Shown in pieces: positions 56,125 through 64,000 of a stretch of 64,000 bases of DNA. A program made the position numbers and the translations under genes. Under the pieces are notes generated by a model that saw nothing but the letters and a program-made list of their open reading frames with translations, was not told the DNA's origin and made no database searches. The stretch comes from Bolinopsis microptera. Lineage: Eukaryota > Ctenophora > Tentaculata > Lobata > Bolinopsidae. Positions within the stretch are counted from its first letter, which is position 1, and each line of letters starts with the position of its first letter. The DNA lies in NCBI RefSeq assembly GCF_026151205.1, contig NC_087077.1, positions 18,150,475-18,214,474 of the forward strand, in the 5' to 3' direction.

Positions 56125-59100
56125 ATGGCAGCAGAAGAACAAATGGATATGTCCCTTGATGATATCATCAAAGCAAAGCCCAGCATGGTGAGTGGTGCCG
56201 TTATTTTGAATTCTTTCTGCAACTTAATGTTACAGTACAGGCTTTGCTTGACCGAATACTAAAACCAGCAATATACATTTTCCGTTTACCCACTGCATAG
56301 TGGTTTTATACGTTTTTAAAGTTTTGGAGTTAGTTGAAATAAAATTATTAGAGTTTACACTTATAAATTATCTTTATTATCCCTGAGGAAAGATCAGTTT
56401 ATTAAACATCAAATCATCAGGCAGCGGTGATGAATCGTAATTCTCAGTTAATCGCAGTTGCAAATTATATTATCGCCTGGCAATATTTAAAACCGTATCT
56501 ATTCTCAGGTTAAACGTGGTGGAGGAAAAAGCAGAGGTAGTGGAGGAGGCGGTGCAGGTGGAGGAGGCGGCGGGGGAGGAAGAGGGAACAGTAGAGGGCG
56601 TGGTGGTTCCTCCAGAGGCAGACGCAACAACTCCAGAGCTACTCCTTATAGCAGAGTTTGTTTTTACTTATTTACTTTTGTTAACAGTTACTAATTACTA
56701 CTGTACTATACTATACGTCAACTCATCGTACTTAGCTTGCATAATAATGTGGGCATTTTCATTGATTTATGGGCCATCTGTTCAAAAATCTATGGCATCG
56801 GGTTTTCGACGTAAACTTGACCTAGTATCACAAAGGAGTGACACACGACTTCAATTCCTCTGGAAAAGTCTGTAGAGCGATTAAAAGTTTAAAATGAAAC
56901 TGGCTACTTATCTTAATTATCAACGTCAATTATTTATTGGCGTATTTAGGTTCTACGGTTTTAATATTAAAACAATTTTTTTTACTGCCACCCTGACTGC
57001 TGACAGAGTTGACTTCCTCTCTTATTTTGTTTGTTTTATTACCCGGATACAAATACTTAATTTCATTTCATCTTTTCAGGACACCCCCAGTGGTCGCTGG
57101 ACACATGATAAATTCGAGGGCGGCAGATCGTCACTCGGCGGTGGTGGAGGTGGCGGCGGCGGCAGGGGCGCGGGCATCGCTAAACTTCTTATCAGTAATC
57201 TGGAGTACAGTGTCAACGACCAGGACATAAGGGTTAGTTATATTTGGAATTCAGTCCTAGTTGAGATAACCTCAACTTGAGGCCTCGTAAAATACTGTGC
57301 GTGAAGTTGAAAGGTCATCCATGAGCTACATTTAAAAACCTGACGTGGATTATGTAAAGGTATTCTGGTCCCAGTATTTTGGGGGTACTTTACCTGGGAC
57401 ACTTAGGATCAGCTCGGTATTCCGGTCCCAGTATTTTGGGGGTACTTAACCTGGGACACGTAGGATCAGCTCGGTATTCTGGTCCCAGTATTTTGGGGGT
57501 ACTTTACCTGGGACACGTAGGATCAGCTCGGTATACTGGTCCCAGTATTTTGGGGGTACTTTACCTGGGACACGTAGGATCAGCTCGGTATTCTGGTCCC
57601 AGTATTTAGGAAGTACTTTACCTGGGACACGTAGGATCAGCTCGGTATACTGGTCCCAGTATTTTGGGGGTACTTTACCTGGGACACGTAGGATCAGCTC
57701 GGTATTCTGGTCCCAGTATTTTGGGGGTACTTTACCTGGGACACTTAGGATCAGCTCGGTATTCCGGTCCCAGTATTTTGGGGGTACTTTACCTGGGACA
57801 CGTAGGATCAGCTCGGTATTCTGGTCCCAGTATTTTGGGGGTACTTTACCTGGGACACGTAGGATCAGCTCAGTATTCTGGTCCCAGTATTTTGGGGGTA
57901 CTTTACCTGGGACACGTAGGATCAGCTCGGTATTCTGGTCCCAGTATTTTGGGGGTACTTTACCTGGGACACGTAGGATCAGCTTGGTATTCTGGTCCCA
58001 GTATTTTGGGGGTACTTTACCTGGGACACGTAGGATCAGCTCGGTATTCTGGTCCCAGTATTTTGGGGTTACTTTACCTGGGACACGTAGGATCAGCTCG
58101 GTATTCTGGTCCCCGTATTTTGGGGGTACTTTACCTGGGACACGTAGGATCAGCTCGGTATTCTGGTCCCCGTATTTTGGGGGTACTTTATCTGGGACAC
58201 GTATGATCAGATCGGTATTCTGGTCCCCGTATTTTGGGGGTACTTTACCTGGGACACGTAGGATCAGCTCGGTATTCTGGTCCCAGTATTTTGGGGGTAC
58301 TTAACCTGGGACACGTAGGATCAGCTCGGTATTCTGGTCCCAGTATTTTGGGGGTACTTTACCTGGGACACGTAGGATCAGATCGGTATTCTGGTCCCCG
58401 TATTTTGGGGGTACTTTATCTGGGACACGTATGATCAGATCGGTATTCTGGTCCCCGTATTTTGGGGGTACTTTACCTGGGACACGTAGGATCAGCTCGG
58501 TATTCTGGTCCCAGTATTTTGGGGGTACTTTACCTGGGACACGTAGGATCAGCTCGGTATTCTGGTCCCAGTATTTTGGAGGTACTTTACCTGGAACACT
58601 TAGGATCAGCTCGGTATTCTGGTCCCAGTATTTTGGGGGTACTTTACCTGGGACACGTAGGATCAGCTCGGTATTCTGGTCCCAGTATTTTGGGGTTACT
58701 TTACCTGGGACACGTAGGATCAGCTCGGTATTCTGGTCCCAGTATTTTGGAGGTACTTTACCTGGGACACGTAGGATCAGCTCGGTATTCTGGTCCCAGT
58801 ATTTTGGGGGTACTTTACCTGGGACACGTAGGATCAGCTCGGTATTCTCGTCCCCTTATTTTGGGGGTACTTTACCTGGGACACGTAGAATCAGCTCGGT
58901 ATTCTGGTCCCTGTATTTTGGAGGTACTTTACCTTGGACACGTAGGATCAGCTCGGTATTCTGGTCCCAGTATTTTGGAGGTACTTTATCTGGGACACGT
59001 AGGATCAGCTCGGTATTCTGGTCCCAGTATTTTGGGGGTACTTTACCTGGGACACGTAGGATCAGCTCGGTATTCTGGTCCCCTTATTTTGGGGGTACTT

Positions 59101-60531
59101 TACCTGGGACACGTAGAATCAGCTCGGTATTCTGGTCACAGTATTTTGGGGGTACTTTACCTGGGACACGTAGGATCAGCTCGGTATTCTGGTCCCAGTA
59201 TTTTGGGGGTACTTTACCTGGGACACGTAGGATCAGCTAGGTATTCTGGTCCCAGTATTTTGGAGGTACTTTACCTTGGACACGTAGGATCAGCTCGGTA
59301 TTCTGCTACCCGTATTTTGGAGGTACTTTACCTTGGACACGTAGGATCAGCTAGGTATTCTGGTCCCAGTATTTTGGGGGTACTTTACCTTGGACACGTA
59401 GGATCAGCTCGGTATTCTGGTCCCAGTATTTTGGGGGTACTTTACCTTGGACACGTAGGATCAGCTCGGTATTCTGGTCCCAGTATTTTGGGGGTACTTT
59501 ACCTGGGACACGTAGGATCAGCTCGGTATTCTGGTCCCAGTATTTTGGGGGTACTTTACCTGGGGAGAAGCCCGTACAGTCTGGATTTGACTTTTGCTCG
59601 AATGTGGGGGATTGCTTGAAAGATTGATCATATGCTGCCTTATAACTTACCCTCAAATATAAAAGATTGCCTATAGGCTGTAGCAAACTATTTTACAACA
59701 TTATAGGTTGTTATTTTATTCGTCATCAAATATTTCAGGAGTTGTTTGCTGAATTCGGAGCTATCAGAGCGTATTCCGTACACTACGATAGATCAGGACG
59801 TTCCCTTGGAACAGCAGATGTAACTTATATCAACAAATCAGACGCCGCCCGGGCCCTGAAGACCTATAATAATGTTCCCCTCGACGGTAAACCCATGATC
59901 ATAGAGTTGGTTACTGATGAACCTTTATCGACCGGTGGTGGCGGCGGTGGTGGTAACAGAAACAATGGGGGAAACAGAAATAGTAATAATAGGTAATTGC
60001 ATCTTTGTGATTCCTTTAACTGAACACCACAAAGATGAAGTTAACACTTTCAAAAACGAAACTTGACCACAGATTGATTTGCCTTATTGATTTCAAGGCT
60101 ATTGCTAGTTTAGCACGTTCGTTTGTATTGAAATTATGAGTCGCCGCGCATTTGAAAAGCAAACAATTTTGAATGGCATAGATTGCCGCGACTTTGTTCT
60201 GTCAAAGTCTGTATCATTCAGCAAAAAATTGAAATATAAGTCAATATGCCATACTCTGAATACATAGACACCTGGATTTTAAAACATGTCTACGATCAGA
60301 TTGTTTCACAATTTTTTAGCTTTTTAAATTCTCTCAAATAACACCTCAGTATTCTGATACTTGTTCTGCAGGTCCAGAGGAGGATCTGGCGGTAGGGGCA
60401 GAGGTGGGGAAAGGAGAGGAGGTCGTGGTCGTGGTGGTGGTGGCCGAGGAGGCGGCAGAGAGCAGAAGAAAACCATGACTGCCGAAGAACTGGACAAACA
60501 ATTGGACGATTACAAAAGCGCTAAAGCTTAA
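56125..60531 (+). CDS. ALYREF: ALYREF/THOC4 mRNA export adaptor, 5 exons
   Basis: Exons 56125-56187, 56509-56655, 57080-57232, 59739-59992 and 60372-60531 join in phase to 258 aa; the human protein has 257. The N-terminal UAP56-binding motif is [12 protein letters not shown]. Two Gly/Arg-rich stretches flank the RRM ([16 protein letters not shown] as RNP2 region, [27 protein letters not shown] as RNP1 region). The C-terminal UAP56-binding helix is [15 protein letters not shown]. It bridges the helicase UAP56 and the TREX complex to NXF1 on spliced mRNA in the nucleus. Exon 2 ends in the conserved PYSR with a weak donor GTTTGT. Intron 3 (2.5 kb) is almost filled by a 57-bp minisatellite. Exon 5 is an RGG-rich tail. 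It is strongly conserved and surely functional in type. Confidence 0.95.
57360..59563 (+). repeat. 57-bp minisatellite, ~39 copies, in ALYREF intron 3
   Basis: The unit is TATTCTGGTCCCAGTATTTT, GGGGGTACTTTACCTGGGAC, then ACGTAGGATCAGCTCGG. Copies are highly similar, with recurring variants (CCCCGTATTTT, TTAACCTGG, ACTTAGG). Because 57 is a multiple of three and the unit lacks stops in two plus-strand frames, frames up to 385 codons appear; these are not genes. Each unit contains GTCCCAG and CTGGGAC, which can pair. Confidence 0.95.
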
Positions 60532-60931
60532 GCTTCCAGACCAGCCTTCCCTTACTACATACAAAGTTCTTCTTGCCTTGCCATGGACTGAAGAAATCGC
60601 CGCTAATTGTAATTGTTATGACTATTTTATCTGAAACTGCGCCAACTTGATGCTAGGCGGAACGAGGAAACTCGCTGAAGTTAACAAATGTCACATTTTT
60701 ATCCGGGATCGCATTTTCGGGTCCTTTAATCTTAAGAGTTTCACAAAGTTGACTTTTTTACAAAACATACTTTCCCAATTCCAATTTAATTAATCAGCAG
60801 AGTTAACGTTTCTGAATGCGAATGGTTGTTGGTTGTGTACTTGAACTGTTCGATTCTATGGCCATGTTTAAACTGAATATTTCAATATTTATATGCCACG
60901 TAGCTCCTCTTATATTACGAGAAAAACAACA

Positions 60932-60937
60932 GTTTAT
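60932..60937 (-). terminator. Possible Kv channel poly(A) signal
   Basis: AATAAA on the minus strand lies about 300 bases past the Kv stop codon at 61,234. If used, the Kv transcript end would overlap the ALYREF 3' UTR. Confidence 0.35.
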
Positions 60938-61076
60938 TTTATGACAGACTATCTTGTTTGTAAATAATAACAGATACAAATTGAACCCAGTGAAATTTGA
61001 GACAAATATTTAGTCATCCTGTCTTTTTTTACAATTAAGCCACCTTTGTAGCCACACAGCATAAAACAAAGATGGA

Positions 61077-61082
61077 AATAAA
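61077..61082 (+). terminator. Likely ALYREF poly(A) signal
   Basis: AATAAA lies about 545 bases after the ALYREF stop codon, in AT-rich sequence, about 150 bases before the convergent Kv stop codon. Other candidate signals are weaker. Confidence 0.5.
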
Positions 61083-61233
61083 AAATTCTCTTCACGTAAT
61101 ATATTAAGCGTTAAAATTCATCACTTGGATTGCTTCGTGCCACAGGTTCATTAAAAGTCGTCCCTTCGAACAAAGACAATTCTCATTATATGAAACAGCA
61201 GAGCCTTGATTGGCAATCCCCCAATGGGATTAT

Positions 61234-63679
61234 TCAGTCGTCAGATGCCTTTGTGTTAGCAAGTTGGTATGCGGATTGGTTCTTCTTCAGCGACATGCAT
61301 TTCCTCGACTCGTACTGCTTACTGAAGGCACCCACTATAATGGTCAGAGGGAGAGCTAAGAAGACCATGCTGACGTACACGAACACTGTCCCGAACAACT
61401 TGCCTGGCGTTGATTGCTGCAAAACAGTATGAGAGTTAAGAGCTACCGAGCATGCAAGATGAGTCATCAAACCTTTTAACTGTGAATATCTGCTATTTAC
61501 GATGATGATTAAGTGTTATAATATGTAATTATCATTGTTCATATATTATTGTACATCATCTACTTACGGGTGCTATGTCTCCGTAACCCACTGTACTCAT
61601 CGTCACTACCGCCCACCACAAGCCATCAACTCCTGAAAAAAATTACCCATCTATTTTGATGTTCAGAATGTTAATATGTTCATGACCATCTACCTAGTTG
61701 CAACATTTCTACACTGTTATACTGAGCAATAGTTATTAGTCAAATCCGGGGCCCAGGATACGGTTCACGATTAGGGATTTCTTTAATATTTAGGGATGAT
61801 CCTCAACTATAAACTCAAATTTACCAACCTGATTTCACTGTGTCGTTGGACGTTTCTTCTAGGTAGTAAAAACTGCAGCCCGCCACAAGAATGCACATGC
61901 TCCACACGATTATTAACATGCTTAACTCGCTCACACTCTGGGCGAGCACCGTCGCTATTAGCAGTAATCTCTTGTTTTTCTTAATCAGTTTCAAAACTCT
62001 AGCGATCCTTGCTATTCTCAAAACTTTGAGTGACTTGAACTTAGTGACATCTATAAACAGTTCTAAATAGTAGGGCCCCACAGTGAAGATGTCCAGCCAA
62101 GTTGCTGGAGCTTTGGAAAAACTCAACTTATCGTAGGTTACCACAAATCTGAGCAGGACATCAAATGTGAAGTAGACAACTGTCACTGATTCCACAGCGA
62201 AACAGACCTTGGCAGTGGTGGAATTTTTGTCCTCTAAAATGACCACTATGTTAGGATCAGTTTCGAAGAGCATGAGGATAATGGAGAGGCAGATACATCC
62301 CAGGTCCATCCATCCGTAGAGCAGCCCGAAGAAGCTTGAACTGGGGTTCTGCAGGATGTTGTTGGTTTTCTGTCTGAGTCGTCCCATCTTTGTCTTGGCT
62401 TCCACCGGAATCTTTTCCTCCTCTTCCTGTGCTTTCTCTTCTTCGAACACCGACATCATCCTGAAGAAGGTCACCGACTCCTGGAAATTCACAGGATTTA
62501 GAGATTGTTCAAATAATACGTAGGCCCATCTGTAAGCCACTTTACATAGCAGATGGCTATTGTGTAGAAAGCTTTTCCAAACCCCTTCTAGTTCTACCCT
62601 GTACGTAATATGCGAACGATCCTTTAGTTAATATTAAACAGGAAAACTGTTCCTGAAGAAACATGTGATAATGGTCACACACACAACCTTCTCCTATTAG
62701 ATGTGTACACTAAAAGTGTACTCGAACCAGGAGAGTGTACATTATACAATGTACATTTGCTTAAAATGGCTTTGGTGGCCGGTGGGGTTAATTGATCAGG
62801 ACATTCTATTGTTGCTAATTAACATGTCTTACTCCCATGTTGATAATGTGGGAATTTCAGTGATTAATATCATGATACCACGTGTATGTTTTAAAGTACC
62901 TGGAACATCTCATTTGGGATAGTAGCTGGCTGATAGAGCTTGCCGTAGAGGTAAAAGTCAAATATACTCTCGAAGGCCTCAGGATTGCTGTCAAAGAAGT
63001 AGTCGCCGTGATGGGGGTCCCAGTGTGTGTCCAGGTCGGCTGATCCGAGCAGAGTTTGGGGGTACCTAGGATGGGGACGTCTGTGAATTTGCAATTTTCA
63101 GTAGATCCATCTAAAATATTGATGGTACCTTGGATATGTTTACTGCTAGATAAGAATATGTACCTGTAAAATTTTCCTAGGGATCATCTTAGAATTTGAT
63201 CAGTATTTTAATTGAGCAAGACAGCAGGTTGGGATATTCACCTCTCCAAGTAGTCTCTGTAAATCTGAAACTTCTTGCCGGACACGTTGATCAGTATCTT
63301 CTGTCCGGTGTGCGGTCCTCCAGCAGCTGTAGCGTCTCCAGGTGACCCAGATTGCATGTGCTTCGGCTGGTTGCTCGGACTCCCCGGGCAGTCTGCAAAA
63401 TATTCAGGGTTATATTCAGGACTTGAATTAAGTTTGTTCATGTTTAAAGAATTTATCAGTTCGACACATTAGATTTCATTCTCGTTCATATTCTGATCAT
63501 GGCATGGCTGTACGCTCATCTGTTGATGAACAAAGGAATGTATTATATATTATGTAGTATGTACTCTGTACCATGTAGTATGTACTATGTAGTATGTAGT
63601 ATGTACTGAGTGTTAAGGTGCAACTATTTAGTCAGCACACAGAAGTATTAAACTTACCATTATACACAACACGGGACAT
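61234..63679 (-). CDS. Voltage-gated K+ channel subunit (Shaker superfamily), 6 exons
   Basis: Exons 63679-63658, 63392-63242, 63080-62900, 62480-61829, 61632-61568 and 61416-61234 join in phase to 417 aa. The T1 tetramerisation domain spans residues ~39-125 (ILINVSGKKF, YPQTLLGSAD, YFFDSNPEAFESI). S1 is near 169-192 and S2 near 209-228. S4 is KSLKVLRIARIARVLKLIKK (268-287) with a basic residue at every third position. The selectivity filter is TMSTVGYGD (346-354). S6 reads LALPLTIIV, so the usual PxP bend (PVP/PIP) is PLT. T1 lacks the zinc-binding signature of Kv2-4, which favours Kv1-like or a modulatory subunit. It would open a K+ pore on depolarisation, alone or in heteromers. It converges on ALYREF. 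Confidence 0.9.
63535..63612 (+). repeat. GTAGTATGTACT microsatellite upstream of the Kv gene exon 2
   Basis: TATGTAGTATGTACT-like units are repeated irregularly within the first Kv intron, about 50 bases from exon 1. It is simple sequence. Confidence 0.7.
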
Positions 63680-64000
63680 TATTGTGTAAGATTTACGCGG
63701 TTTGTCTGACGATATTAGAAAAATAATGGTAAATTATAGTAAATATTAATAATGGAATGAATAAGTAACTTTTCCTAGAAAGCTAATTCCAAAAGACTAC
63801 GATGGATTATTTTTTAAAAAATCTGCTTGACACGGTTCCGTTTATAAGCCGTAAAGGATTACATTTTATCAAGCTAAAATATAGACATTTTTCAAAACTT
63901 TTGGAATATCTTGTAAGTGGCAAGGCCGAACGTGACTTATTAACATTTTAGTGTTCAGTAGGAAGCAACACTGCTCTCGACAGACAACGGGAAGCAAAGT
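63680..64000 (-). promoter_or_regulatory. 5' UTR / promoter side of the Kv gene
   Basis: These 320 bases precede the Kv start codon on the minus strand. They are AT-rich and no distinct core promoter is visible. Position only. Confidence 0.3.

Noticed and set aside
57379-59619. Long repeated open frames (up to 385 aa) with [19 protein letters not shown]-type units
   Set aside because: They lie within an ALYREF intron, exist in two frames at once, and follow directly from a stop-free 57-bp tandem repeat.
1-64000. tRNA, rRNA or other classical RNA genes
   Set aside because: I found no cloverleaf with intact A and B boxes and no rRNA-like segment by eye; a tRNAscan or Rfam search would be decisive.

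Overview
The window is animal nuclear DNA: AT-rich, with GT-AG introns and metazoan gene families (an FMR1/FXR-type KH protein, ALYREF, a LACTB-like protein, a Kv channel, rhodopsin-type receptors), short runs of the TTAGGG telomere motif, and heavy loads of non-LTR, LTR and terminal-inverted-repeat transposons. An early-branching invertebrate such as a cnidarian would fit, but the sequence does not settle the species. Gene models were built by reading exons with matching phases and splice sites.

Layout. 1-13.3 kb has no supported host gene. It is packed with inverted-repeat DNA: a nested foldback element of about 5 kb (368-5338), a second smaller foldback, several MITE-like elements and an interstitial telomeric patch. 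13.3-34.6 kb is one minus-strand FMR1/FXR-type gene with 14 coding exons. Its largest intron (about 12.2 kb) holds a tandem pair of intronless plus-strand GPCR genes, a mariner-type MITE and a 38-bp minisatellite. Another of its introns (33,491-30,008) holds a 3.2-kb element with inverted ends and about 20 copies of a short motif whose orientation flips once.

35.9-49.9 kb is a set of nested insertions. A degenerate plus-strand LINE (A) is split by a minus-strand LINE (B, 37,521-45,460). B is split by a DNA transposon (C, 39,888-44,716; 6-bp TSD TAAGGA), and C contains a 2.2-kb polypyrimidine tract and a mariner MITE. A is split a second time by a young 3.2-kb gag-protease LTR element (46,248-49,445; TSD TAATA). 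A further TIR element with 4-bp TSD CAAA lies at 50,654-52,266, followed by a LINE 3' relic.

53.2-64 kb is genic: a LACTB-like serine hydrolase that seems to lack part of its N-terminal region, an ALYREF mRNA-export adaptor whose third intron carries about 39 copies of a 57-bp minisatellite, and, converging on it, a six-exon Kv channel gene. The host genes have unrelated roles (RNA binding/translation control, chemosensation, mitochondrial proteolysis-related function, mRNA export, excitability), so no operon-like cooperation is implied.
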